From Sneathiella sp. HT1-7 (GTDB lineage: Bacteria; Pseudomonadota; Alphaproteobacteria; Sneathiellales; Sneathiellaceae): a stretch of 64,000 bases of DNA. How positions within the stretch are numbered: the first letter of the stretch is position 1; every line of letters begins with the position of its first letter. The DNA lies in assembly GCF_020731145.1 (NCBI RefSeq), contig NZ_JAJFZN010000001.1:248001-312000 (forward strand). Reading direction: 5' to 3'. Made by a program: the position numbers and the translations under genes. Shown here piece after piece: positions 9,127 through 20,637 of this stretch. The notes beneath the pieces are model-generated. The model did not search any database and had not been told where the DNA came from. It was given only the letters and a program-made list of their open reading frames with translations.

Positions 9127-9501
9127 TCAGTAACGCTCTATCTCGGAGCTCGCTTTATGCTTGAACTGCAGAGCAATCAAAAAAGCCTTGAAAGGACGGA
9201 GAAGCCCAATGCTCAGGATCAATATTGTTGGAAGCCAGATCACCAATTGTAGCCAATATGGCGGATGGAATATAAGCTCCATCCCGACGGCAAGACCGCA
9301 AACAATAAATCCGACGATCAAAATGATAAAAACGGCAGGGCCATCGCCACTGTTGACGGCACTGAAACTTTGTCCGCAAGTATCACAGGACTCTGCGACA
9401 TCAAGAAAGCCTTTAAAAAGTTTCCCCTTTCCGCATGCCGGGCATTTGCAGGTAAGTCCGGCGCGAAAAGGGGAAACTGGTATGCCGTATGAATAAGGCA
9501 T
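9127..9501 (-). CDS. DUF983 zinc-ribbon membrane protein
   Basis: 124 residues. An N-terminal zinc-ribbon-like segment holds C20 and C23 in CPACGKGKLF and C39 and C42 in CDTCG. Two membrane helices follow, about residues 55-76 and 83-101. DUF983 proteins are regularly encoded between ctaE and SURF1 in alphaproteobacteria. The function is not established; a role in oxidase assembly or metal handling is inferred from position alone. Confidence 0.9.
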   Translation of the reverse strand: MPYSYGIPVSPFRAGLTCKCPACGKGKLFKGFLDVAESCDTCGQSFSAVNSGDGPAVFIILIVGFIVCGLAVGMELIFHPPYWLQLVIWLPTILILSIGLLRPFKAFLIALQFKHKASSEIERY

Positions 9502-9513
9502 CAGATTATTAGG

Positions 9514-10323
9514 TCAGGTCCACTCCGGCCCTGCGCCCCACCAATAAACCGCAAAGAACAAGAACAACCAGACGACATCAACAAAATGCCAATACCAAGC
9601 CGCAGCCTCTAGGCCAAAGTGATGTGTTGGTGTGAAATGGCCTTTCGTCGCCCGGATCAGGCATACCAGCAGAAAGACTGTTCCGATAAAGACGTGCGCA
9701 CCATGGAATCCGGTCGCCATGTAGAAGGTTGAAGGATAGATCCCATCCGTGAAACCAAACGCGGCATGCGAATATTCATATATCTGCACTGCTGTAAAGC
9801 AGGCACCCAAAATAACCGTCAGCAACAAGCCCTGAGTCAGACCCTTACGGTCACCATGCTGTAACGCGTGATGCGCCCAAGTCACCGTAGTGCCAGAGAG
9901 CAGCAGAATAACAGTATTTAGAAGCGGAATATGCCAAGGATTGAAGGTCATAATTCCTTCAGGTGGCCAAACACCGCCGCCAACTTCACTCGGAAACAGG
10001 CCTGCGCCAAAGTAGGCCCAGAACCAAGCCACGAAGAACATAACCTCGGACGCGATGAACATGATCATGCCATATCGCAAGCCCAATTGAACGACTGGCG
10101 TGTGATGCCCTTCATGCTCCCCTTCCTTGACAACATCGCGCCACCAAGTGAAGGACGTGTATAAAAGGGCGACGAAACCAATCACAAAGACCGCGTAACC
10201 TTTGTCATGCATCCACAAAACAGCACCGATAGCTGATACAAATGCAGCAGCAGACGCAAGGGCCGGCCACGGGCTCGGATCTACGAGATGATAATCATGT
10301 TGTTTGGCGTGAGAATCTGCCAT
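9514..10323 (-). CDS. ctaE: Cytochrome c oxidase subunit III
   Basis: 269-residue subunit III of the aa3-type oxidase with seven membrane helices. Typical stretches are [12 protein letters not shown] at the N-terminus, [30 protein letters not shown] and [16 protein letters not shown] near the C-terminus. It stabilises subunit I and the proton-uptake path. A 65-nt spacer with a strong palindrome separates it from ctaG upstream. Confidence 0.97.
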   Translation of the reverse strand: MADSHAKQHDYHLVDPSPWPALASAAAFVSAIGAVLWMHDKGYAVFVIGFVALLYTSFTWWRDVVKEGEHEGHHTPVVQLGLRYGMIMFIASEVMFFVAWFWAYFGAGLFPSEVGGGVWPPEGIMTFNPWHIPLLNTVILLLSGTTVTWAHHALQHGDRKGLTQGLLLTVILGACFTAVQIYEYSHAAFGFTDGIYPSTFYMATGFHGAHVFIGTVFLLVCLIRATKGHFTPTHHFGLEAAAWYWHFVDVVWLFLFFAVYWWGAGPEWT

Positions 10324-10345
10324 TCCTAAACTCCTGCAATTTCGC

Positions 10346-10360
10346 CCGGACCAGGTCCGG
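10346..10360. repeat. Palindrome in the ctaG-ctaE spacer
   Basis: Perfect inverted repeat CCGGACC-A-GGTCCGG in the leader of ctaE. On the minus strand it sits about 22 bases before the ctaE start codon. It could be an RNA hairpin that adjusts expression between operon genes. The core GGCCGGACC also occurs in the leader of gshA (about 18695-18703, same orientation relative to the gene). Confidence 0.5.
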
Positions 10361-10388
10361 CCCTAAATGTTACCCAGTCTTTTATTGG

Positions 10389-10976
10389 TCAATTTACATC
10401 AACCGATTTTTTTTCGGATTTCGCCGAAACCTTTGTTTCTTCATCATCTTCGCTGATAAAGAAAGTGTAGGAAAGCGTTATTACCGTCACCTCTTTGGCG
10501 TTCGGATCATCATCGATTTCAGGATCGACAAAGAAAGTAACCGGCATATCGACCCGTTCACCCGGCTGCAACACCTGCTCGGTAAAGCAAAAACAATCAA
10601 TTTTGGTGAAATACTGCCCAACCTTCTGCGGTGTCACATTAAACGTCGCTGTTCCCTTGATCGCACGATTTGTCGGGTTGTAAGCTTCATAGAACGCAAG
10701 GCCCGTTTCACCCACCTTCATTGTTATCTTGTGCTTTACCGGCTTGAAGTCCCACGGCATTTCACGGCTTGTATTTGCATCAAATTCGATGGTTATGTCA
10801 CGATCAAGAATAACATCCGGGGCAATATCCGCTTGCTGCGTCGTTCCACCATATCCCGTCACCCGGCAGAAAAGATCGTAAAGCGGGACCGAAGCATAGG
10901 CTAACCCGACCATGCCAACAACAACTGATGCCAACACGAATGCAAGACGGGCTGATTTTTTGTTCTGCCCTTCCAT
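10389..10976 (-). CDS. ctaG: Cytochrome c oxidase assembly protein CtaG/Cox11
   Basis: 195-residue copper chaperone that delivers copper to the CuB site of subunit I. One N-terminal membrane helix (about residues 10-30) is followed by a periplasmic domain. The copper-binding CFCF motif is C128 and C130 in KIDCFCFTEQ, and C37 in LFCRVTGYGG is the other conserved cysteine. I take ATG 10976, which overlaps the stop of the preceding small gene in a TGATG junction; a GTG one codon earlier is possible. Confidence 0.96.
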   Translation of the reverse strand: MEGQNKKSARLAFVLASVVVGMVGLAYASVPLYDLFCRVTGYGGTTQQADIAPDVILDRDITIEFDANTSREMPWDFKPVKHKITMKVGETGLAFYEAYNPTNRAIKGTATFNVTPQKVGQYFTKIDCFCFTEQVLQPGERVDMPVTFFVDPEIDDDPNAKEVTVITLSYTFFISEDDEETKVSAKSEKKSVDVN

Positions 10977-11107
10977 CACGCAGACGCCCCGCCGGACATT
11001 TTCACAATTGTAATCAAATAAAACAGTACGACCAAAGCAATAAGGATACCCCCGACCGCGAGATTACGGATACGTTGCCGCTTGTTATGTTCTTCATCAC
11101 GGGCCAT
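10976..11107 (-). CDS. Small single-span protein of the oxidase operon (CoxF-like)
   Basis: A 43-residue reading frame: a charged N-terminus (MARDEEHNKRQRIRN), one membrane helix (about residues 16-36) and the C-terminal VKMSGGASA. Its ATG comes one base after the ctaB stop, and its own stop overlaps the ctaG start (TGATG), so coupling on both sides argues that it is translated. Alphaproteobacteria often have a small membrane ORF between ctaB and ctaG, sometimes called coxF. The role is unknown, possibly oxidase assembly. Confidence 0.75.
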   Translation of the reverse strand: MARDEEHNKRQRIRNLAVGGILIALVVLFYLITIVKMSGGASA

Positions 11108-11108
11108 T

Positions 11109-12029
11109 TCAAACCACCGTCCGGACAAGGCTCTCACCGAGTAGCATAGCGAAAAGCAGGAACAGATATAAAAGAGAATACGCAAACAGCTGCTTTGCGC
11201 TCTCCTCGTCCTTGGCACGCCATACTTTTAGCGAAAGAAGCAGAAACAGACCGCTCAACAGGGTCGCGCCAACACCATAAACAATGCCCGCATATCCAAG
11301 AAAATACGGCATGACCGCAACAGGGAAAAGGAGCGCGCTATAGAGTACAATTTGCCGCCGCGTAACATCCCGGCCGGCAACAACCGGCAGCATAGGCACA
11401 CCGGCCTTTGCATAGTCAATATCGCGCCAAAGCGACAGCGCCCAAAAATGCGGCGGGGTCCACATAAAAATAATTGCGAACAGAACAAGGGATTCCGCGC
11501 TAACATCGCCGGTTACGGCCGCCCAACCGATCATTGGCGGAAATGCACCTGCCGCACCGCCAATAACAATATTCTGCGGCGTCCGGCGTTTCAGCCACAT
11601 GGTATAGATAAAAACATAGAACCCGATGGTAAGCGCCAGCAACGCCGCCGCGACATAATTCACCGCGAGTCCCATCAGAACAACGGAAGCCACCGACAGT
11701 ACGGTGCCAAACGCAAGCGCTTCATTCGCGCTGACACGACCGGCAGGGATCGGGCGTTCTTTCGTCCGCTCCATCACCGCATCTATATCCGCATCATACC
11801 ACATGTTAATCGCCCCGGATGCCCCGGCGCCAACAGCAATACAGAGAAGCGCCGTAAAGGCCAGCACCGGATGAATGGTCCCCGGCGCAACGGCAAGCCC
11901 CACCAGCCCTGTGAAAACGACAAGCGACATCACTCGCGGTTTCAGCAGAGCGAAATAATCGCTAACCCGCGTCAGATCTGAACTGACACGGGTTTCGATC
12001 GTATCCTTTATAAGGCTTGTGTCGGACAC
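11109..12029 (-). CDS. ctaB: Protoheme IX farnesyltransferase (heme o synthase)
   Basis: 306-residue membrane prenyltransferase of the UbiA superfamily that converts heme b to heme o, the precursor of heme a for the aa3 oxidase. The prenyl-diphosphate-binding motif is [19 protein letters not shown]; the second motif region is [18 protein letters not shown] take GTG 12029, with AAGGAG six bases upstream. The TTG at 12044 would place the ribosome site inside the gene. It follows ctaD by 18 bases. Confidence 0.95.
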   Translation of the reverse strand: MSDTSLIKDTIETRVSSDLTRVSDYFALLKPRVMSLVVFTGLVGLAVAPGTIHPVLAFTALLCIAVGAGASGAINMWYDADIDAVMERTKERPIPAGRVSANEALAFGTVLSVASVVLMGLAVNYVAAALLALTIGFYVFIYTMWLKRRTPQNIVIGGAAGAFPPMIGWAAVTGDVSAESLVLFAIIFMWTPPHFWALSLWRDIDYAKAGVPMLPVVAGRDVTRRQIVLYSALLFPVAVMPYFLGYAGIVYGVGATLLSGLFLLLSLKVWRAKDEESAKQLFAYSLLYLFLLFAMLLGESLVRTVV

Positions 12030-12047
12030 TCGTTGCTCCTTCAACCC

Positions 12048-14529
<2,482 letters not shown>

Positions 14530-15008
14530 CTTCACTTCCCGTTTGTGATCACATGTCTAACTAACTTAGCCTGAAACGAAAAACAGTATACCCTCGCTAG
14601 GCCAAATTTTGGACAGATTTTTTGATTTATATCCAGCTCATAACGGCAAATCAAAAAGCTTTCCACTCGATTGCGCGGGAAACTACACCACCGATGTGCT
14701 TTATAACAAGTCTAAGACTGCAGTAATTCAAAAATCCGCATCATTTTTTTTTGCCCGCAAAGCACAGGGGAAATAATTTTATGCATATATTACAATATAT
14801 TACATAGATTTTACCAAAGCCATTCTCATTTTCTCTTCATCCTCAAACGACACGCATATTGTGACATTTTGTCACACCGACTTGCGTCCTCAAGGGCGGA
14901 GACAATTAGAATCTTTCAAATCAGCAATTCCCCTCTCTCGACATTCGCTCTCAAAAGACACATATTCAGCTGTAGTAAACCCAGCCGCCCAACAACCGGA
15001 GCACATTT
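14530..15008. promoter_or_regulatory. Divergent ctaC / tldD intergenic region
   Basis: 479 nt without a credible gene, AT-rich, between the divergent oxidase operon and tldD. It must carry the promoters of both. Visible elements are a perfect 7-bp-arm inverted repeat at 14860-14876 and an A/T tract near 14775-14815. I could not assign a clear -35/-10 pair for either gene by eye. The length is unusual for this compact window and suggests regulation. Confidence 0.6.
14860..14876. promoter_or_regulatory. Inverted repeat TGTGACATTTTGTCACA, candidate operator
   Basis: Perfect seven-base arms TGTGACA and TGTCACA around TTT, 132 bases before the tldD start and 331 bases before ctaC. The half-site TGTGA/TCACA is that of CRP-family regulators, but the spacing is seven rather than the usual six bases. 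The DNA-binding protein is therefore unknown; an FNR/CRP relative is one possibility. Confidence 0.5.
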
Positions 15009-16439
15009 ATGACTGATATATCGACCGCCAATGACCTCTTTTTCATACCAACAGGTATGGATCGGGGAGCTGTTGAAAAGCAGGTATCAAAAGCGCTCGC
15101 AAAGGCGGATGACGGCGAACTGTTTTTGGAATACCGTCAGTCGGAAGGCTTTTCCTTCGACGATGGACGTCTAAAAAGCGCCAGTTTTGATACCACGCAA
15201 GGGTTCGGACTCAGAGCGGTTGTCGGCGAGGCGACAGGCTTCGCGCACGCCTCTGATTTGAGCGAAGAAGCCATCGTTAATGCCGCAAAAACGGTAGAGG
15301 CCGTGCAAGCCGGCAAAGGCGGCACCATGGCATTAGCGCCTGCAGGTTCCAACCGCGCCCTTTACAGCGACGACAATCCACTAAGTGAAATCCCCTTCGA
15401 TGCCAAAGTGAAGGCGCTTTCCGAAATAGACGCCTATGCGCGCGGAAAAGACAGCAAGGTTGTTCAGGTTTCTATTTCTCTCGCAGGCTCCTGGCAGGGG
15501 ATTGAAATAATCCGCAGTGGCGGCGAACGTGCAGGCGACATCCGTCCGCTGGTGCGGCTCAATGTTTCTGTCGTTGTTGAAAAAGACGGTCGGCGCGAGT
15601 CCGGTTCTCATGGAATGGGCGGACGGACTGGATACGATTTTTACCTAGAAGAAGGCACCTGGAAATCCGCAGTCGACGAAGCATACCGTCAGGCCATGGT
15701 CAACCTTGACTCCGTCGCCGCCCCGGCGGGTGAAATGGATGTTGTCCTCGGCCCCGGCTGGCCCGGTATTATCCTGCATGAGGCGATAGGTCATGGTCTT
15801 GAAGGCGACTTCAATCGCAAAAAAACCTCTGTCTTTTCCAACCTGATGGGTGAGCGAGTTGCGGCTCCGGGCGTGACCGTTGTAGACGACGGGACAATCA
15901 CTGACCGGCGGGGATCCCTCAGTATTGATGATGAAGGTACCGCAACCAGCAACACGACACTCATTGAGGACGGCATCCTCGTCGGCTATATGCAGGATCG
16001 CCAGAACGCCCGTCTTATGGGCGTTGAACCAACAGGCAATGGCCGCCGTGAGAGCTATGCCCACCTTCCAATGCCGCGCATGACCAACACATACATGCTG
16101 GGCGGCGATAAAGACCCGGGCGAAATTGTCAAATCAGTGAAGAAGGGTATTTATACGGCCAACTTTGGCGGGGGTCAGGTCGATATCACATCAGGCAAAT
16201 TCGTCTTCTCCTGCACCGAGGCCTACCTCATTGAAGACGGTAAGATTACAGCGCCGGTCAAAGGCGCGACCCTGATTGGAACCGGCAGCGAGGCACTTAA
16301 AAAGGTAAAGGCGATCGGCAATGACATGGCGCTCGATAGCGGCATCGGCACCTGCGGGAAAGCTGGCCAAAGCGTACCTGTTGGCGTTGGGCAGCCAACC
16401 ATGCTGATTGAAGGGCTGACCGTTGGTGGGACCGCTTAA
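15009..16439 (+). CDS. tldD: Metalloprotease TldD
   Basis: 476-residue subunit of the TldD/TldE protease, which degrades unfolded peptides, matures some ribosomal peptides and affects CcdA stability in E. coli. The zinc motif is HEAIGH (H257, E258, H262) followed by GLEGD. The C-terminal TCGKAGQSVPVGVGQPT stretch, with the conserved cysteine ligand, is present. A CGGAG seven bases before ATG supports the start. The partner subunit gene pmbA (tldE) lies 6.6 kb downstream, not adjacent. Confidence 0.96.
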   Translation: MTDISTANDLFFIPTGMDRGAVEKQVSKALAKADDGELFLEYRQSEGFSFDDGRLKSASFDTTQGFGLRAVVGEATGFAHASDLSEEAIVNAAKTVEAVQAGKGGTMALAPAGSNRALYSDDNPLSEIPFDAKVKALSEIDAYARGKDSKVVQVSISLAGSWQGIEIIRSGGERAGDIRPLVRLNVSVVVEKDGRRESGSHGMGGRTGYDFYLEEGTWKSAVDEAYRQAMVNLDSVAAPAGEMDVVLGPGWPGIILHEAIGHGLEGDFNRKKTSVFSNLMGERVAAPGVTVVDDGTITDRRGSLSIDDEGTATSNTTLIEDGILVGYMQDRQNARLMGVEPTGNGRRESYAHLPMPRMTNTYMLGGDKDPGEIVKSVKKGIYTANFGGGQVDITSGKFVFSCTEAYLIEDGKITAPVKGATLIGTGSEALKKVKAIGNDMALDSGIGTCGKAGQSVPVGVGQPTMLIEGLTVGGTA

Positions 16440-17286
16440 GGCACGCCGCGCTAAGGGGGTCCGCCCCCCTGTCCTGTTATATATATGCTTGCTGACGGCG
16501 TTGATGGCTGTGGCTCCGTCCGCCGCCGCCGACGACGATCGAAACTGGCTTCCGACCGGAAGTTCAACTGAGATCCAAAGTGATCCGCCGTCAGAATTGT
16601 TGAGGCTGGATACGATCCGCGATGACAAATGGCTCTATGGACGCCTGTTATTTCGAAGCCCGTCGCTGCTTGGGGAGAAGGCAGTCCGGATCGGCCTCTC
16701 CTGCAATAGCTGCCACCCCAATGGGCATGCGAATACGGATTTTTTCATTACCGGGCTTTCGGACCGCCCTGGGCGAATAGACGTGACGCATCGTTTTTGG
16801 CAGGCGGAATTTGAAGACGGAATTTCAAATCCAATAGACATTCCGTCTTTGCGCGGTGTTCGGGACACGCCTCCTTATGGCACTATCAATTTATTCGCGG
16901 ATCTACATGCCTTTACACGTCATGTCATTGTAACGGAATTTGCTGGACCACCCCCTCCCTTCGAAAAGGTGGAGGCGCTTGTCGCTTATCTTAATTCTAT
17001 TGATAACAATGAGTTAGGTAAAGATCAGAGTAATGTACAGACAGGCACAGACATGTCTTATTTATCGCTCCTCCACGCTCCGCTTGAAAACAAAGACGAA
17101 GCGAAATTGGACGAACTAACAGATTTAATCAGGAGTGAGCTAGGCCGTCAGGCTAGTAGGCCACATGCGATGATCGGCGCTATCCAGCACACCGTAAAAG
17201 GCCTAAGGAAGATAAACGAGAAAGCCGCCGAGCAAGATTACACGGCGGCGATCAAGATCCATCAAAAACTGATGTCTGATCAGTAA
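16423..17286 (+). CDS. Exported one-heme cytochrome, CCP/MauG C-terminal domain-like
   Basis: 287 residues. N-terminal signal peptide (basic KARRAKGVR, hydrophobic about 15-30, cleavage near SAAA). One c-type heme motif CNSCH (C94, C97, H98). The stretch DIPSLRGVRDTPPYGT resembles the C-terminal heme domain of di-heme cytochrome c peroxidases and MauG, but the first heme domain is missing. The last 90 residues are helical. The start is uncertain: TTG 16423 or GTG 16426, both inside the tldD 3' end (17-nt overlap), with AAGGG upstream. Its stop overlaps that of gshA by seven bases. Function unknown; periplasmic electron transfer or peroxide handling is an inference. Confidence 0.75.
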   Translation: MVGPLKARRAKGVRPPVLLYICLLTALMAVAPSAAADDDRNWLPTGSSTEIQSDPPSELLRLDTIRDDKWLYGRLLFRSPSLLGEKAVRIGLSCNSCHPNGHANTDFFITGLSDRPGRIDVTHRFWQAEFEDGISNPIDIPSLRGVRDTPPYGTINLFADLHAFTRHVIVTEFAGPPPPFEKVEALVAYLNSIDNNELGKDQSNVQTGTDMSYLSLLHAPLENKDEAKLDELTDLIRSELGRQASRPHAMIGAIQHTVKGLRKINEKAAEQDYTAAIKIHQKLMSDQ

Positions 17287-18647
17287 GCATACTCTTTGAA
17301 TACCGGATCTATATCTTCTTTCCAGTCGCCATGGAACCGCTCCAGCATCTCTTCTGCCGGTGTTTTCTTCATTTTAACAGTCGTCTTCAAAGCATTCAGG
17401 AAATGGCTTTCATCTTCACCAAAGCTATCCATCCGTTTGCGCGCCTTTAGGCCCGATGACGCAATTTCCAGCACCTCTGCTGCTAGCTCCAGCATAGTAC
17501 GCCCGTCTGGCAAATTCGTGGCGAGAGCGTGCGTAATCACATCCTCACGAATTCGCTGGCGGTCTTCCGCTGTCCATTCCTTCACCAGATCCCAGGCTGC
17601 ATCCAACGCCGTATCGTCATACAGTAGACCGACCCAAAACGCTGGCAGCGCGCATAAGCGCCGCCAAGGTCCGCCATCGGCGCCCCGCATTTCAAGGAAC
17701 CGCTTCATCCGGACTTCTGGGAATAACGTCGTTAAGTGATTATCCCAATCGACAAGGTTCGGCTTTTCGCCCGGCAACCCCGGAAGTTTACCAGCCAGAA
17801 AATCGCGAAAGGATTGCCCACTTACATCAATATAATCACCGTCTCGATAGACAAAATACATCGGAACATCAAGGGCATAATCGACATACCGCTCAAACGA
17901 GAAGCCATCCTCAAAAACAAAGGGGATCATGCCCGTCCGGTCAGGATCGGTATCGGTCCAAATATAGCTGCGATGACTGAGATGCCCGTTTGTCCGCCCC
18001 TCGGTAAAGGGAGAATTCGCAAAAAGCGCTGTTGCCAGAGGCTGTAAGGCAAGGCTTGTCCGAAATTTTTTGATCATGTCCGCTTCCGACGCGTAGTCGA
18101 GATTAACCTGCACCGTACAAGACCGAAACATCATATCCAGACCATGCTGACCCCGGGTCGGCATGTATCTTTTCATAATTTGATAGCGTCCCTTGGGCAT
18201 GATTGGCGTCTCGGCACGCGTCCATTTCGGGCTAAAACCGAGGCCAAGGAATCCAACCCCCATCTCATCCCCCACTTCACGGACTTGCGCCAAGTGAGTA
18301 TGAACTTCACTGCAGGTTTCGTGGAGATTTTCGACCGCGGCGCCGGATAGTTCCAATTGCCCGCCTGGCTCCAGACTGATCGAACATCCCTCTTTTGAGA
18401 GCGCGATAACATTGTCACCCTCATAGTCAGGCTGCCAGCCGAAACGCTGCAACCCTTCCAGCATCGCCTTTATACCCTTGGGGCCCTCATAGATTAGTGG
18501 CTCATGAGTATCGAGCGTGAAACCAAATTTTTCGTGTTCAGTGCCAATCCGCCATTTATCGCGTGGCTTACAACCACTCGCGGCAAAGTCCACCAACTGT
18601 GCCTTGTCATTAATCTCAATGGCGTCGCCTTTGGAAGGTCCGGACAT
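17280..18647 (-). CDS. gshA: Glutamate-cysteine ligase, plant/alphaproteobacterial type
   Basis: 455-residue enzyme making gamma-glutamylcysteine, the first step of glutathione synthesis. It belongs to the GCS2-like class shared by plants and alphaproteobacteria: DKWRIGTEHEKFGF near residue 30, EGCSISLEPGGQLELSGA, GRYQIMKRYMPTRGQHGLDMM and FLEMRGADGGPW. GAGGG five bases before ATG 18647 fixes the start. The leader contains an imperfect hairpin with GGCCGGACC, similar to the one before ctaE. Confidence 0.96.
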   Translation of the reverse strand: MSGPSKGDAIEINDKAQLVDFAASGCKPRDKWRIGTEHEKFGFTLDTHEPLIYEGPKGIKAMLEGLQRFGWQPDYEGDNVIALSKEGCSISLEPGGQLELSGAAVENLHETCSEVHTHLAQVREVGDEMGVGFLGLGFSPKWTRAETPIMPKGRYQIMKRYMPTRGQHGLDMMFRSCTVQVNLDYASEADMIKKFRTSLALQPLATALFANSPFTEGRTNGHLSHRSYIWTDTDPDRTGMIPFVFEDGFSFERYVDYALDVPMYFVYRDGDYIDVSGQSFRDFLAGKLPGLPGEKPNLVDWDNHLTTLFPEVRMKRFLEMRGADGGPWRRLCALPAFWVGLLYDDTALDAAWDLVKEWTAEDRQRIREDVITHALATNLPDGRTMLELAAEVLEIASSGLKARKRMDSFGEDESHFLNALKTTVKMKKTPAEEMLERFHGDWKEDIDPVFKEYAY

Positions 18648-18788
18648 ATATTCCCTCTTATTTTATGGTGGCCGGGCAATGCGCCCCTGGTCCGGCCTTT
18701 AGTTTGACTTAAAGAATTGCTCACCTCGCTTCAAGGCAAAAATACTATTTTTGTCGAATGATCACTTTCTGGCAGCAACTTGAATGGC

Positions 18789-19529
18789 TCAGGTCCAGTC
18801 ACCCTGAAATGCCTGCAACAGAGAAAGGCTTGCAAAAACAGCGGTTTCCGCCCGTAATATTCTGGGACCTAATGAAATCGCATGCGTATTGGGCCGGGCC
18901 GAGATCATTTCGATTTCTTCGTCCGTAAACCCTCCCTCTGGCCCGGTGACGATCGCCCATTTTTCCGAAGTCTCTAAATGAGATAGAACTTCTTTCGCAC
19001 TATTTCCGCTTAACCTCTCATTACAGAATATCAATATCCGATCTGGCTCCAGTGCGGTCAGCGCCTGTTCCAGCCTGATAAGGCCGTGAACAATCGGCAG
19101 GTTGAGCCGCTCACATTGTTCGGCAGCTTCCAGCGCCTGCAACGCCATCTTGTCCTCGCGCAGTCGTTCCGCATTCGTGCGTTGGGTCTGAACCGGCTGA
19201 AAACTGGCGACTCCAAGTTCTGTTGCTTTTTGCACTATGAGGTTGGTCTGAGTTTTTTTAACCGGTGCAAACAGGAGTTCAATGTCAGGCTCATCAATTT
19301 GCGGTCGAAGCCGTTCGGTAACATGAATGAGGCAGTGATTTTTATGTACTTCCTGTAATTGTCCAAGCCACTCCCCGTCCCGACCGTTAAACAAGGCAAC
19401 TTTATCGCCCTCTGCGCGCCGCATCACTGTCGCGACATAGTGGGATTGATTTTTATCCAGGATCACCCCCAGATCAGCACCCAAGTCGCTTGGAACATAA
19501 AGACGGACGGAATATGGTTTCGGGAACAT
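18789..19529 (-). CDS. rsmE: 16S rRNA m3U1498 methyltransferase
   Basis: 246-residue SPOUT methyltransferase that methylates N3 of U1498 in 16S rRNA. The knot motifs are IVTGPEGGFTDEEI and LGPRILRAETA (220-230); the N-terminal PUA-like part has HYVATVMRRAEGD. It is divergent from ubiA, with 101 bases between the start codons; the order rsmE-ubiA is common in alphaproteobacteria. The Shine-Dalgarno site before ATG 19529 is weak. Confidence 0.94.
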   Translation of the reverse strand: MFPKPYSVRLYVPSDLGADLGVILDKNQSHYVATVMRRAEGDKVALFNGRDGEWLGQLQEVHKNHCLIHVTERLRPQIDEPDIELLFAPVKKTQTNLIVQKATELGVASFQPVQTQRTNAERLREDKMALQALEAAEQCERLNLPIVHGLIRLEQALTALEPDRILIFCNERLSGNSAKEVLSHLETSEKWAIVTGPEGGFTDEEIEMISARPNTHAISLGPRILRAETAVFASLSLLQAFQGDWT

Positions 19530-19630
19530 AAGGGAACAAGCTCTTTAAATATGTTGGACGATAATTTGTTGCGATTCATAACAATTAATGCCATCTCCGT
19601 CACCTCTAGTTAGATTAGGACTGTTTTGAT

Positions 19631-20560
19631 ATGCGACGCCCCGACAAGATAATCGATGACGCCAGCAAGCAAAACTGGGTAGACCTATATGCGCCGGAAG
19701 GCCTCCAGCCCTATATGAAGCTATCCCGACTGGACCGACCGATCGGCACGTGGCTACTGCTCTTGCCTTGCCTATGGTCTATCGCTCTTGCTGCGCCTGC
19801 AGGCGATCTTCCAAACATCTGGTACTTTATCCTGTTCAGTATTGGGGCCCTTGTTATGCGCGGGGCGGGTTGCACCCTGAATGATATAGCTGACAGGGAT
19901 TTCGACGGAAAGGTGGAACGCACCAAGAAACGACCGATCCCGAGCGGGCAAGTGACTCTTTTTCAGGCAATTTTCTGGCTGGGCTTGCAATGCCTGATCG
20001 GGTTGATAATTCTGCTGCAGTTTAATCTCTTCGCAATCCTGCTGGGCGCCGCTAGCCTCGTTCTTGTGGCCATCTATCCTTTTGCCAAGCGATTCACCTA
20101 TTGGCCACAATTCTTTCTGGGCCTCGCCTTTAACTATGGCGCGCTACTTGGTTGGGCCGCGGTAAAGGGCGGTCTCGAGATCGCCCCGATTATTATGTAT
20201 CTTGGTGGCATTGCCTGGACGCTCGGCTATGACACCATATACGCCCATCAGGATAAAGAAGATGATGTTCTGATTGGCGTTAAATCGACGGCACTGAAGT
20301 TTGGCGCGGATACTTACCGCTGGATGATTGGTTTCTATATTGCAATTTTCCTTGCGCTTCTTCTCAGTGGCTATTTCACTGGCTTGACCCTTCCTTTCTA
20401 CATCTTCATGGCAGGTGCGGGTGCGCATCTTGTCTGGCAGATCCGGTCCCTCGATATCAATAATGCCGATCTCTGCCTGCTGCTTTTCAAATCTAACAAG
20501 GTCTTTGGTCTGATTGTGCTTGTCGCGATTATTACGGGGAAATTCCCTCTGCCGTGGTAG
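19631..20560 (+). CDS. ubiA: 4-hydroxybenzoate polyprenyltransferase
   Basis: 309-residue integral membrane prenyltransferase that attaches the polyprenyl chain to 4-hydroxybenzoate in ubiquinone synthesis. The first Mg-diphosphate motif is NDIADRDFD (84-92), followed by VERTKKRPIPSG; the second is YDTIYAHQDKEDD. About eight or nine hydrophobic segments are visible. ubiD follows after 77 bases, so the two ring-modification steps are neighbours. Confidence 0.96.
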   Translation: MRRPDKIIDDASKQNWVDLYAPEGLQPYMKLSRLDRPIGTWLLLLPCLWSIALAAPAGDLPNIWYFILFSIGALVMRGAGCTLNDIADRDFDGKVERTKKRPIPSGQVTLFQAIFWLGLQCLIGLIILLQFNLFAILLGAASLVLVAIYPFAKRFTYWPQFFLGLAFNYGALLGWAAVKGGLEIAPIIMYLGGIAWTLGYDTIYAHQDKEDDVLIGVKSTALKFGADTYRWMIGFYIAIFLALLLSGYFTGLTLPFYIFMAGAGAHLVWQIRSLDINNADLCLLLFKSNKVFGLIVLVAIITGKFPLPW

Positions 20561-20637
20561 AAAATGCTTTTGCTTTACGGTAGTGGATGATCTCGGGCAT
20601 AGTCGTCGGGGCGCGGGTAACAATGGAATAGGTAAAA

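Noticed and set aside
10242-10904. 220-codon plus-strand frame across ctaE and ctaG
   Set aside because: Lies antisense to two certain oxidase genes, has no domain or ribosome site, and its composition follows from the codon usage of the real strand.
11352-11981. 209-codon plus-strand frame antisense to ctaB
   Set aside because: Very rich in R, N, H and K, as expected from the reverse of a hydrophobic membrane protein; no recognisable fold.
14860-14876. Classical CRP site
   Set aside because: The TGTGA and TCACA half-sites are seven bases apart, not six, so I list it only as an inverted repeat of unknown binding protein.
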